From contig NZ_VJWX01000006.1 of assembly GCF_007713715.1 (NCBI RefSeq), forward strand, positions 1 to 50,070: a stretch of 50,070 nt of DNA. The letters are read 5' to 3'. The notes under the pieces were generated by a model. That model had not been told where the DNA came from. It did no database searches and saw only the letters and a list, made by a program, of their open reading frames with translations. Source of the DNA: Amycolatopsis rhizosphaerae (GTDB lineage Bacteria > Actinomycetota > Actinomycetes > Mycobacteriales > Pseudonocardiaceae). Shown piece by piece: positions 15,307 to 23,357 of this stretch (positions within the stretch are counted from its first letter, which is position 1; each line of letters begins with the position of its first letter). The position numbers were made by a program, and so were the translations under genes.

Positions 15307-15987
15307 TCAAGAGCACGAGTCAACAAGGTCAGCTATAGCGTCAGTGATGGCGTCAGGCTGCTGAGTGGCCATCCTCACCCGCTTGCCAACCTTGTTGGCG
15401 TACCCGATGCAAAGAACGCCAGCCGTGCGCGAAGCTCGGATGTCGGAGAGAGAGTCTCCAACGAAGACAGTCCTTGCTGGCTCGCTCTGGATGGACTGCA
15501 CCGCCTGTCTTAGTAGATGCGGACTGGGCTTGAGCAGTGACGCATCAGGGCTCATCCGAGCTGAGATGTGATCAACACTTGGCCGAAGCCCATAGAGGTC
15601 AAGGTAGGCGCTGATAGCTGCGGCACTGTTGTTGCTGACGATGGCTAGTGGCCGTGCGGATTCATGCCACGCCTGGATGAGCTCGTGTGCTCCAGGGGTT
15701 GGCGTGGCGGTGGGGATGGCTTCGACTTCGTGGGCGGTGAAGGCGGCTTCGACGTAGCGGGCTTCGTCTTCGCCGAGGGTGGCGGCGTAGCGGAAGACGT
15801 CGAAGGGGTCTTTGGTGGTGGCGACGTGTTCGGGGAGGTTGGTGTGCCCGCCGTCAGCGAGAACGCCGCGGAGTTGGTCGGCAACGACATGGTCGGGGAT
15901 TCCGGCGAAGATGGAGCAGATGGGGCCGTCGAAGTCGAGGAGGAGTGCGCGGGCTTGGGCGAGGAGTTCAGCGGCGGTGGTGGTCAT
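15307..15987 (-). CDS. HAD family hydrolase
   Basis: 226 aa haloacid-dehalogenase-superfamily phosphatase. Motif I is LLLDFDGPICS, motif II is IVSNNS, the motif III Lys is in SLLKPSPHLL, and motif IV is FVGDSLSDIRAS. A cap domain lies between motifs I and II. The substrate is unknown; HAD genes paired with a GntR regulator are common in actinomycete integrative elements. Its ATG overlaps the GntR stop codon by 4 nt (ATGA), so the two are translationally coupled. Codon style changes abruptly near 15705: the N-terminal half uses nearly only C-ending codons, the C-terminal half does not. Confidence 0.9.
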   Translation of the reverse strand: MTTTAAELLAQARALLLDFDGPICSIFAGIPDHVVADQLRGVLADGGHTNLPEHVATTKDPFDVFRYAATLGEDEARYVEAAFTAHEVEAIPTATPTPGAHELIQAWHESARPLAIVSNNSAAAISAYLDLYGLRPSVDHISARMSPDASLLKPSPHLLRQAVQSIQSEPARTVFVGDSLSDIRASRTAGVLCIGYANKVGKRVRMATQQPDAITDAIADLVDSCS

Positions 15988-16688
15988 CGTTGGTAGTCCT
16001 GGGCAACGGTGGTCCAGAGGCTTTCGAACCAGGTGCGGGCTTGGTCGACGTATTGGCTGCCGATGGAGGTGTCGTCGTCGGTGGTGGAGTGGTGGAAGAG
16101 GATGGCGTCTTTGCCCATGAGGTCGTAGATGGCTTGGGTTTCGCCGTCGTAGGTGATGACGTGTTCGCGGACGGAGTAGAAGCCGAAGAAGGCGTCTTCA
16201 TTGTTGATCAGGTAGAGCTTGAGCATCGGTGCCGCTGGATGCACGCGGACTTGCGCGCTGACCTCGTTGACCAGGCCCAGTTCGCCGAGTTCGGTGACGG
16301 AGTCGACGATGGCCAGGGTGTGATGGCGCATGATCTCCTCGGCTCGCTTGCGGAAGGTGGGGCTGTCGGCGTGCTCGTTGACGGTGCAGGGGATCGCCCA
16401 GGGCTGCGCGGGGTCGGACAGGAGTAGCCGCACGCTGATCGATTCGGGGCGTAGCCGGCCGATGCGGATCTTGTCCAGGGGCTCGGCGATGATGCCGTGC
16501 AGGGTCTCGCCGGAGAACCCGGCAAAGTCGATCCTGACGTGCTGGTCCTCGAACGCGCGCTCAATGTAGGGGCGCAGGCCAACGGGGCGTTCGGTGCGCT
16601 CTCGGACGAAGACGCCACTACCCTGCCGGGACACGATCAGGCCCTCCTCGCGCAGCTCGCGGAGGGCGTTCTGCACATGTTGTCGGGA
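15984..16688 (-). pseudogene. GntR-type regulator, 5'-truncated close to the right att repeat
   Basis: The frame encodes SRQHVQNALRELREEG, then IVSRQGSGVFVRERTERP, the second half of a GntR winged helix, and a long C-terminal domain (IDFAGFSGETLHG, PLDKIRIGRL) typical of the GntR proteins of actinomycete integrative elements. The first winged-helix helices (about 40-45 residues) are absent; homology begins around 16688, and the att repeat starts at 16720. No good start codon exists at the breakpoint, so it is probably inactive. It is coupled to the HAD gene. Codon style changes at about 16200, matching the switch in the HAD gene. Confidence 0.8.
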
Positions 16689-16719
16689 TGCTGCCGCGCA
16701 GTGGCTTGATCCAGCGACG

Positions 16720-16813
16720 ACGAAGGCCCAGGTCCGAAGTAGACACCTTCCGACCTGGGCCTTCACCACAAGAGCGGATGACGGGAATCGAACCCGCGTT
16801 CTCAGCTTGGGAA
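16720..16813. repeat. Right copy of the 94-bp repeat (candidate attR, within tRNA-Gly and its terminator)
   Basis: Matches 11321-11414 at 86 of 94 positions. It covers the tRNA-Gly 3' half through the anticodon loop and the downstream terminator. The identity ends at 16813, after which the intact 5' half of the tRNA follows, so this is the junction that rebuilds a functional tRNA. Confidence 0.85.
16722..16764 (-). terminator. Terminator hairpin of tRNA-Gly
   Basis: Perfect 13-bp stem (GAAGGCCCAGGTC at 16722-16734 with GACCTGGGCCTTC at 16752-16764) and a 17-nt loop, just 3' of the tRNA on the minus strand. The left copy has stem mismatches, consistent with relaxed selection. Confidence 0.65.
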
Positions 16814-16843
16814 GCTGATGTTCTACCATTGAACTACATCCGC
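16773..16843 (-). tRNA. tRNA-Gly (anticodon CCC)
   Basis: The 71-nt minus-strand sequence folds into a complete cloverleaf. The acceptor stem is GCGGAUG/CAUCCGC, the D arm GUUC/GAAC, the anticodon stem UCAGC/GCUGA with loop UUCCCAA (anticodon CCC), and the T arm CGGGUUCGAUUCCCG. The discriminator base is U, usual for bacterial tRNA-Gly. CCA is not encoded. It serves as the integration site of the island to its left. Confidence 0.97.
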
Positions 16844-16920
16844 AGTGCCACAGAGCATACACGCTGCCGCATCCCCCCTTCATCAAGCCCTCCGTTTTCG
16901 CTTGACGTGTCGACCAAAAC

Positions 16921-16938
16921 TGACAACACTTGTTGTCA
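16921..16938. promoter_or_regulatory. Palindromic operator reaching the start codon
   Basis: TGACAACA and TGTTGTCA form perfect 8-nt arms around CT, ending on the A of the ATG at 16938. A -35-like TTGACG (about 16900) with AACACT 17 nt downstream suggests a leaderless transcript; a repressor here would block initiation. Confidence 0.6.
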
Positions 16939-18155
16939 TGATTGACCGTCTGCCGGACCCGGAACTGTTCCGCCAGGGTGGCTTCAAGCTGGCGGCCCGC
17001 CTGTTCGGCCCTGGGGATATCCGTGGGACCGAGGAGCAGGTGCGGCGGTTCCGCGAGTACGCACAGGCCGAGGACGGGCTTGCCGACGAGGTCGTGGCGA
17101 TGTTCCACCGCCTGCCGAAGGGCCAGGGGCGAGCGCTGTTCGAGCGGGCGCTGACCGGGGGGATCGCGGCGGTGGACGATCCTCCGCGCGAGCTGGTCGA
17201 GTTCTTCCGCGCGGTGGAAGCGACGCCGTACTGGGTGGACTACGACCGACTCGACCGCGGGGCCCGCGCGATCACGCGCACGGGGGTGCTGGGGTTGTTC
17301 CCGCTGGGCGACATGTCGCTGATGGGCGGATATCTCGCCTCCCGGGCGACGAAGTCGCTGGTGGCGACCGGCGAGATCGAGCATATGGCCGGCCGCAGGC
17401 TGGTCGAGACGGCCGCGTGGTGGATCGAGGTGACCACTCCCGGCAAGCTCCGCCCCGGCGAGAGCGGGTACGCGGCGGCGCTGCGGGTCCGGCTGGTGCA
17501 CGCGTATGTGCGCGCCGCGATGAACCGGCGCGACGACTGGGACTACGCGGCCTGGGACCGGCCGGTCAACCAGGTGCAGACGACCGGGACGCTGCTGCTG
17601 TTCTCCCTCGTCTTCGTCCTCGGCACCCAGTTGCTGGGCATCCGCTACTCCGCTCGCGAGCGCGCCGACATCATCCACTTGTGGCGCTACGCCGGCTGGC
17701 TGCTGGGCGTCGACGAGGAGCTCCTGCCCGCCACCGAGGAGGACGCATGGCGGCTGTTGTGGCTGCTGGCGGCCACCGAGTTCATCCCGGACGAGGATTC
17801 CAAACGGCTGGCCAAGGCGCTGCTCGTCTCCCACGAGCAGGTCGGCAGTGGCCGGGGCGCGGCGGGCCGGGTGCTGTCCCACCTGTCCGTGCGGGTGCAC
17901 TCCTCCATCAGCCGCCTCGTGCTCGGCAAAACCAACGCCGACTTCCTCGAACTGCCCGACGACCCGATCGCGCAGGGGGCGGTGGTCACGGCGGCGGCAC
18001 TGAACTACGCCGCCGAGACCGTCCGCCAGTACATCCCGGGCGCTACCCTGCTCCGCGAAGTGGTCGGCGGCCTGGAGCGGAGGCGCTACCTCGACCAGCT
18101 TTCCCGGATCTTCCAGCTCGACCCCACCTACGCCCGGCATATGCGTGCGGCGTGA
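16938..18155 (+). CDS. Oxygenase MpaB family protein (DUF2236)
   Basis: 405 aa. Members of this family (including latex-clearing protein Lcp and MpaB) are often haem-dependent oxygenases. Recognisable family segments include DYDRLDRGARAITRTG, SYLASRATKSLV-like GGYLASRATKSL, RLVETAAWWIEVT and RVRLVHAYVRAAM, the last giving the conserved helix with a His that can act as haem ligand. GTQLLGIRYSARERADIIHLWRYAGWLLGV follows. ATG 16938 has no ribosome-binding site and seems leaderless. The biological substrate is unknown. It lies just outside the tRNA-Gly island. Confidence 0.85.
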   Translation: MIDRLPDPELFRQGGFKLAARLFGPGDIRGTEEQVRRFREYAQAEDGLADEVVAMFHRLPKGQGRALFERALTGGIAAVDDPPRELVEFFRAVEATPYWVDYDRLDRGARAITRTGVLGLFPLGDMSLMGGYLASRATKSLVATGEIEHMAGRRLVETAAWWIEVTTPGKLRPGESGYAAALRVRLVHAYVRAAMNRRDDWDYAAWDRPVNQVQTTGTLLLFSLVFVLGTQLLGIRYSARERADIIHLWRYAGWLLGVDEELLPATEEDAWRLLWLLAATEFIPDEDSKRLAKALLVSHEQVGSGRGAAGRVLSHLSVRVHSSISRLVLGKTNADFLELPDDPIAQGAVVTAAALNYAAETVRQYIPGATLLREVVGGLERRRYLDQLSRIFQLDPTYARHMRAA

Positions 18156-18171
18156 CAGCTAGGGTGGACGG

Positions 18172-18753
18172 GTGCTGCTCAGCGATCGTGACCTCCGCAA
18201 AGAAGTCGAAGCCGGCCGGCTGGGGATCGACCCGTTCGACCCCGGGATGGTGCAACCCTCCAGCATCGACGTGCGGCTCGACCGCTTCTTCCGCGTGTTC
18301 GACAACAGCAAGTACACCCACATCGACCCGTCGTTGCAGCAGGACGAGCTGACCTCGCTGGTGGAGAAGGAGGGCGACGACCCGTTCGTCCTGCACCCGG
18401 GCGAGTTCGTGCTCGCGTCGACGTTCGAGCTGGTCAGCCTGCCCGACGACCTCGCGGGGCGGCTCGAAGGCAAATCCTCGCTGGGCCGCCTCGGCCTGCT
18501 GACCCACTCCACCGCCGGTTTCATCGACCCCGGCTTCAGCGGCCACATCACGCTCGAACTGTCGAACGTCGCCAACCTGCCGATCACGCTCTGGCCGGGC
18601 ATGAAGATCGGCCAGCTGTGCCTGTTCCGCCTCACCAGCGCCGCCGAATTCCCCTACGGCTCGGCCGAGGTCGGCTCCCGCTACCAGGGCCAGCGCGGCC
18701 CCACCCCCAGCCGCGCCTACCTCAACTTCCACCGCGTGGACACCTGGCGTTAG
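18172..18753 (+). CDS. dcd: dCTP deaminase (probably dUMP-forming)
   Basis: 193 aa. The sequence [23 protein letters not shown], then [48 protein letters not shown] and [14 protein letters not shown] are all highly conserved. The enzyme deaminates dCTP; actinobacterial members are usually bifunctional and also hydrolyse the product to dUMP for thymidylate synthesis. The length fits. GTG start at 18172, 16 nt after the previous stop. Confidence 0.95.
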   Translation: MLLSDRDLRKEVEAGRLGIDPFDPGMVQPSSIDVRLDRFFRVFDNSKYTHIDPSLQQDELTSLVEKEGDDPFVLHPGEFVLASTFELVSLPDDLAGRLEGKSSLGRLGLLTHSTAGFIDPGFSGHITLELSNVANLPITLWPGMKIGQLCLFRLTSAAEFPYGSAEVGSRYQGQRGPTPSRAYLNFHRVDTWR

Positions 18754-18795
18754 GCCGCCACCGGAACCTCCCAGTCGGCGGGGAAAAGGCGGACC

Positions 18796-20388
18796 ATGAC
18801 GATCATCGGTGACTTCGACATCCACCTGACCGTCTACGGGCACCAGTCCGCCGTGCTCGCCGTGTTCGGCACCGAGCACAGGCTCAAGGTCACCCACATC
18901 GTCCTCGATCGCGGCACTCACGCCTCGCAGCCGATGCTCACCCTGGCGGGCTCGGGCACCCTGGATGACCAACTCGCGCTCGCCGCGTCCTGGAGCGAGC
19001 GGCTCAGGGCCGCGGGTCTGGGCGTGCAGCGGGTCAAGGTCGAGGCGGCGCCGTGGAACGAGGGTGTGCCGCGCACCGACGCCGAAGCAGCGGACGAGCC
19101 CCCGGTGTACACCGGTCGGTCCTATTGGGGCGGCAGGGATCGGCCCGAACGCTACTTCGAGCACCACGTGAAGCTGCTGCTGCCGGACGACGCCGTCGAC
19201 CGGCTGGTGGCCTTGACCGACCTGGTCGTCCCCCACGGCGCACGACCGTCCCGGGTGGCCCGGCGACGGCGGCCGGACGGTCGTGAGGAGCGGTTCGCCA
19301 CGCAGCGCTGCCACGGCGTCGGTCGCGAGACGGCGATGGCCCGGCTGGACGCGCTGGTCGCCGACCTCCGCGCGGCCGGGCACGAGATCGTCGAGATCGA
19401 GCAGGAGTACGTCGTCCACGACACCGCGCTGCACTACGACCATGGCTGGCTGGAACCCGCGCGAGCCCGCCACGACCCTCTACGGCCCGCGGCGCCCGCT
19501 GGGGCGGACAGGTACCCGGCCACCTACCTCCCGCTGCCCACCGGCGAGGACGTCGAGCAGAGCCAGGTGTTCGACCCGGCGATGAAGCACCGTTCGAACG
19601 CCTACAGGCCCGGCGAGCCCCGGTTCACCGACCCGGCCATGGGTGCGCGGTGGCGGCAGGCGCGCGCGGCGGCGCGGAACCACGTGCTGACCCTGATCGC
19701 CGACTCCCCGTGGGCCGAATCGTTGGTGTTGCGGGGAAGCGTGACCATGCCCGCGTGGATCGGCGACGACGCGCGCGAGCCGGGCGACATCGATTTCGTC
19801 GTGCTGCCACCGGAACGCAGCCTCCGCAGCCCGGACGCGGCCCGGATGTTCGACGACGTCCTCGCCACCGTCCTCGCCGATCCTGCCGCCGGTCTGGACG
19901 CCGATGGCGCGCGCAGCGAGGACATCTGGACCTACGAGCGCGCCGACGGCCGGAGGCTGGTCATCCCGTTCGCCGTGGACGGTGTGCCGCCGGGCGCGGT
20001 GCAGCTCGACTTCGTCTTCGGCGAGCCGCTGCCGATCCCGCCCGCACCGCTGCACCTGCCCGCGATCGACCGGGTCGTGCTCGCCGCGACCGCGGAGCTG
20101 TCGCTGGCCTGGAAGCTGCTGTGGCTGGACACCGACATGTACCCGCAGGGCAAGGACCTCTACGACGCGACGCTGTTGGCCGAGCGCACGGGGGTGCCGT
20201 CGTTGTCGCTGGTCCGTGACCTGCTGCGGCCCCAGCTCGAGGACGCGGCCGACGCCTTCACCGCCGAGTCGGTGCTGGCCTGGGATGTGGACTGGTCCGG
20301 CTTCCGCGACGCGCACCCGCACCTGCCCGCCGACGACGACCACTGGACTCGTCGCCTCGCCCTCGCCCTCGACGCCGCCTGGCGCTGA
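18796..20388 (+). CDS. AbiEii/AbiGii-like nucleotidyltransferase fused to an uncharacterised N-terminal domain
   Basis: 530 aa. The C-terminal part (about 280-530) looks like the AbiEii toxin fold. It has the nucleotidyltransferase GS motif in VLRGSVTMP (about residue 313), the metal-binding pair in GDIDFVV (about 331-333), and the downstream K/D segment LAWKLLWLDTDMYPQGKDLYDATLLAE. The N-terminal ~235 residues form a separate conserved-looking domain, possibly two related halves (FDIHLTVYG...; YFEHHVKLLL...), whose function I do not know. No AbiEi antitoxin gene is adjacent: dcd precedes and an acyl-CoA dehydrogenase converges. It may be a housekeeping or defence nucleotidyltransferase; not resolved here. 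Confidence 0.75.
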   Translation: MTIIGDFDIHLTVYGHQSAVLAVFGTEHRLKVTHIVLDRGTHASQPMLTLAGSGTLDDQLALAASWSERLRAAGLGVQRVKVEAAPWNEGVPRTDAEAADEPPVYTGRSYWGGRDRPERYFEHHVKLLLPDDAVDRLVALTDLVVPHGARPSRVARRRRPDGREERFATQRCHGVGRETAMARLDALVADLRAAGHEIVEIEQEYVVHDTALHYDHGWLEPARARHDPLRPAAPAGADRYPATYLPLPTGEDVEQSQVFDPAMKHRSNAYRPGEPRFTDPAMGARWRQARAAARNHVLTLIADSPWAESLVLRGSVTMPAWIGDDAREPGDIDFVVLPPERSLRSPDAARMFDDVLATVLADPAAGLDADGARSEDIWTYERADGRRLVIPFAVDGVPPGAVQLDFVFGEPLPIPPAPLHLPAIDRVVLAATAELSLAWKLLWLDTDMYPQGKDLYDATLLAERTGVPSLSLVRDLLRPQLEDAADAFTAESVLAWDVDWSGFRDAHPHLPADDDHWTRRLALALDAAWR

Positions 20389-20409
20389 GCGGCGAGGCGT
20401 TGCCGGGGA

Positions 20410-22029
20410 TCAGCCGAGCGAAACCCGCGCCCGCTCGACCACCGCCTTGGTGTCCACAGTGGAGGGAAGGGTGCCGAACGCGATTCCCCAGTCGCCGCCC
20501 AGTCGCGAAGCGCAGAACGCATCGGCGACGGCCTCGGGGGCGTACAGCACGAGCAGGGAACCCTGCAGCACCAGCGCCATCATCTCGACCAGCCTGCGGG
20601 CCCTGAACTGCAGGTCGTCCAGAGTGGACAGCTCCTTGCGCAGCCTGGCCACCGCGTCGTCCAGCCGGGAATCCGCACCCGCCGCGAGTCCGACCTCCCC
20701 GAAGAACGCCTCCACGGATTCCGGCTGCTTGCCCATGGCGCGGAGCGCGTCCAGTGCGGCGACGTTGCCCGAACCCTCCCAGATGGACAGCAGTGGCGCC
20801 TCCCGGTAGAGCCGCGGCATGCCCGAGTCCTCGACGTAACCGTTGCCGCCCAGGCATTCCAGCGCTTCGGCGGTGTGTGCCGGACCGCGCTTGCACACCC
20901 AGTACTTGGTCACCGCGAGCGCCAGCCGGCGGAACGCCTGCTGGTCCGGGTCCCCGGTGGCGCCTGCCAGCCGCATCGCCACGGTGGTGGCCGCCTCGGA
21001 CTCGACCACCAGGTCGGCCAGCACGTTGGCCATCGCGGGCTGGTCGGCCAGAGCGGCCCCGAACGCACGCCGGTGCACCGCGTGGTGCGTGGCGAGGACG
21101 ACGCCCTGGCGCATCAGCGAGGTCGTGCCGAGCACGCAGTCGAGGCGGGTGTTGTTGACCATCTCGATGATGGTGGGCACCCCGCGGCCCTCCTCGCCGA
21201 CCAGCCAGCCCACGGCACCGTCGTACTCGATCTCGGACGAGGCGTTGGACTTGTTGCCGAGCTTGTCCTTCAAGCGCTGCAAGAAGATCCGGTTGCGCGA
21301 ACCGTCCGGCAGCACGCGCGGCAGCAGGAAGCAGGACAGGCCGCCGGGGGCCTGGGCGAGGGTGAGGAACACGTCCGACATGGGGGCCGAGGTGAACCAC
21401 TTGTGCCCGGTCAGCCGGTAGCTTCCGTCGCCAGTGGGGGTGGCGGTGGTGGTGTTCGCGCGGACGTCCGAACCGCCCTGCTTCTCCGTCATCGACATCC
21501 CCGCGATCAGCCCGCGCTTGGTGGTGGGCACCCGCAGGCCGAAGTCGTATTCGGGCGAAGCGAGCAGCGGCTCGTAGACGGCGGCGAGCTCCGGGTTCGC
21601 CCGCAGCGCCGGGATGGCCGAGTAGGTCATGGAGATCGGGCACATGTGCCCGCCCTCGGCCTGGTTCCACACCAGCACCTTCGCCGCCCGCGCGACGTGC
21701 GCGCCCGGCCGCTCGTCGCGCCACGGCGCGCCGTGCAGCCCGTGCCGGACCGCGACGGTCATCAACTCGTGCCAGTACGGGTGGAACTCGACCTCGTCGA
21801 TCCGGTGCCCGTACCGGTCGTGGGTGAGCAGCTTCGGCGGATACTCGTTGGCGAGGCGGCCCCACTCCTGCCCTTGGGCGCTGCCTGCGAGGCGGCCGAG
21901 TTCGTGCACCTCGTCCTCGGCCCAGCCCGCACCTTCACGGCGCAGCCCGGCCAGCAGAGCGGCGTCCTCGGCGACGTCGTAGCCCACCAGCGGGGGGACC
22001 TGGTTGAGGACTTCGTGGGTGTCAGGCAT
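20410..22029 (-). CDS. aidB: Acyl-CoA dehydrogenase, AidB-like
   Basis: 539 aa flavoprotein of the acyl-CoA dehydrogenase superfamily. The long N-terminal region (about 1-150, EVLNQVPPLVGYDV) and segments MSMTEKQGGSDVRANTT, GHKWFTSAPMSDVFL and CLGGNGYVEDSGMPRLYREA are diagnostic of AidB rather than ordinary acyl-CoA dehydrogenases. In Escherichia coli AidB belongs to the adaptive response to alkylating agents; its actual role is uncertain. The ATG overlaps the stop of the upstream TetR gene by 8 nt, so the two form an operon. Confidence 0.93.
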   Translation of the reverse strand: MPDTHEVLNQVPPLVGYDVAEDAALLAGLRREGAGWAEDEVHELGRLAGSAQGQEWGRLANEYPPKLLTHDRYGHRIDEVEFHPYWHELMTVAVRHGLHGAPWRDERPGAHVARAAKVLVWNQAEGGHMCPISMTYSAIPALRANPELAAVYEPLLASPEYDFGLRVPTTKRGLIAGMSMTEKQGGSDVRANTTTATPTGDGSYRLTGHKWFTSAPMSDVFLTLAQAPGGLSCFLLPRVLPDGSRNRIFLQRLKDKLGNKSNASSEIEYDGAVGWLVGEEGRGVPTIIEMVNNTRLDCVLGTTSLMRQGVVLATHHAVHRRAFGAALADQPAMANVLADLVVESEAATTVAMRLAGATGDPDQQAFRRLALAVTKYWVCKRGPAHTAEALECLGGNGYVEDSGMPRLYREAPLLSIWEGSGNVAALDALRAMGKQPESVEAFFGEVGLAAGADSRLDDAVARLRKELSTLDDLQFRARRLVEMMALVLQGSLLVLYAPEAVADAFCASRLGGDWGIAFGTLPSTVDTKAVVERARVSLG

Positions 22030-22618
22030 GGGAACCTCCTAGGGCACGCAGGATGAAGGTGCGCAGACCGGGATCGGCTTCGGTGTTGTCGCTGGTCAGT
22101 GGGCCGACGAGCACCTCGGCGGCGGCACCGACCAGCGCGGCGGCGGTCAGTTCGGCGTCCTGTGCGGGCAGCAGCCCGGCCCGTACCCCGTCGCGGATGT
22201 GCCGGGCGGCCACGTCGCGGAACACGCGGCGGAACACCACGCGCTCGGCCTCGACCTGCGCGTCGACGGGCTCGGCCAGCAGCGCGTAGGCGCGGCGTGG
22301 TGCTTTGAGCGCACGGGCGGCGAAGGTCTCGAACACGGCCACGACCCGTCCGACGGGATCACCCGGCAGCTCGCCGGCCTTGGTGACGGCCTCGACCTCG
22401 CGGCTGACCACCCCTCGGAACAGCTCGACGACCAACTCGGCCTTGCCCGGGAAGTGGCGATAGACGCTGCCGGTGGCGACCCCGGCCCGCTCGGCGACCG
22501 CGGCGACCGAACATCCGGCGTAGCCACGCTCGGCCAGCAGTTCGCCCGCGGCGTCGAGGATCGCCGCGCGCTGGGCGTCCAGGCGCGCCTGCACCTGGGG
22601 GGTGCGTCGGTAGACCAC
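22022..22618 (-). CDS. TetR family transcriptional regulator
   Basis: 198 aa. N-terminal HTH: AILDAAGELLAERGYAGCSV and AERAGVATGSVYRHFPGKAELVVELF. The C-terminal half is a generic TetR ligand domain. A GTG start at 22618 (MVYRRTPQV) is chosen because homology begins there, although no ribosome-binding site precedes it; upstream in-frame GTGs are possible. The gene is first in an operon with aidB, and a near-palindrome lies just upstream. Confidence 0.88.
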   Translation of the reverse strand: MVYRRTPQVQARLDAQRAAILDAAGELLAERGYAGCSVAAVAERAGVATGSVYRHFPGKAELVVELFRGVVSREVEAVTKAGELPGDPVGRVVAVFETFAARALKAPRRAYALLAEPVDAQVEAERVVFRRVFRDVAARHIRDGVRAGLLPAQDAELTAAALVGAAAEVLVGPLTSDNTEADPGLRTFILRALGGSHA

Positions 22619-22625
22619 GCAAGAA

Positions 22626-22642
22626 GTGAACCACTGATTCAC
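22626..22642. promoter_or_regulatory. TetR-type operator between divergent TetR genes
   Basis: GTGAACCACTGATTCAC is a 17-nt near-palindrome, with only two mismatched position pairs beside the central base. It lies 8 nt upstream of the GTG start of the TetR-aidB operon and about 50 nt from the divergent TetR gene; autorepression is likely. Confidence 0.6.
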
Positions 22643-22692
22643 ACCTTGCGGCAAGGGCCGTCCGCCCCTCCCGCGCGCACTACCCTCGGCCC

Positions 22693-23319
22693 ATGACCAG
22701 CACCGCACCGGGCTTGCCCGGACGCCAGGCCGAGGCCCGGCGCAACGACGAGCGCGTCCTCGCCGTCGCCCGTGACGCCCTCGCCGACGAGGGGTACGAC
22801 GTGTCCATGGCGGAGATCGCGCGCCGCGCCGGGGTGGGGATCGGGACCCTCTACCGCCGCTACCCGAGCAAGGACGACCTGGTGACAGCGGTGGCGATCT
22901 CGACCATGGACTGGGCGGCGGACCAGGCCGTGGCGGCGATCGAGGCCGAAGGAGAAGCGTGGAGCGGTTTCGTCGACTTCCTTCGGCGCTGCGTGGAACA
23001 GCGGCCGGGCGATCTGAGGCGCCTGGCCGGGCGGATCGTCTCGTCACCGGAACGTCTCGCCGCGAGCAACCGGCTCGGGGAGGCCCTTGGCGCACTGGTG
23101 GAGAAGGTGAAGCGAGCGGGCCAGCTGCGCCAGGACGTGACCGCCGCGGACGTCTACCTGCTGCTCACCCTGATGCGGTTCCCCGACCCGGCCCTGAACC
23201 GCCGTTTCCTCGCCATCGCCGTCTCGGGCCTTCGACCGGATGGCGCGGGACTGCCGGAACCGGCGCCGAGTTGGCCGGATCTGCAGCGGATGTGGCACCT
23301 GGAACCGTCTTCTGATTGA
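22693..23319 (+). CDS. TetR family transcriptional regulator
   Basis: 208 aa. HTH: NDERVLAVARDALADEGYDV and ARRAGVGIGTLYRRYPSKDDLVTAV. The C-terminal domain resembles the SbtR-like group (PGDLRRLAGRIVSSPERL). It diverges from the TetR-aidB operon. A nested palindrome overlaps its stop codon and precedes the DUF6640-like gene, pointing to that gene as its target. Confidence 0.9.
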   Translation: MTSTAPGLPGRQAEARRNDERVLAVARDALADEGYDVSMAEIARRAGVGIGTLYRRYPSKDDLVTAVAISTMDWAADQAVAAIEAEGEAWSGFVDFLRRCVEQRPGDLRRLAGRIVSSPERLAASNRLGEALGALVEKVKRAGQLRQDVTAADVYLLLTLMRFPDPALNRRFLAIAVSGLRPDGAGLPEPAPSWPDLQRMWHLEPSSD

Positions 23320-23346
23320 ATCGGAATATAGATTCCGTTCCGATTC
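23318..23346. promoter_or_regulatory. Nested palindromic operator upstream of the DUF6640-like gene
   Basis: Outer arms GAATCGGAA (23318-23326) and TTCCGATTC (23338-23346) are perfect. Inner arms CGGAAT (23322-23327) and ATTCCG (23332-23337) are also perfect. It overlaps the TetR stop and sits 11 nt before the next ATG, so repressor binding would block transcription of the following gene. Confidence 0.7.
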
Positions 23347-23357
23347 GAGGAGACAAC

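Noticed and set aside
15984-18140. 718-codon minus-strand frame running through the tRNA and the oxygenase gene
   Set aside because: Only the GntR part is protein-like; the rest is antisense to the MpaB-type gene and crosses the tRNA.
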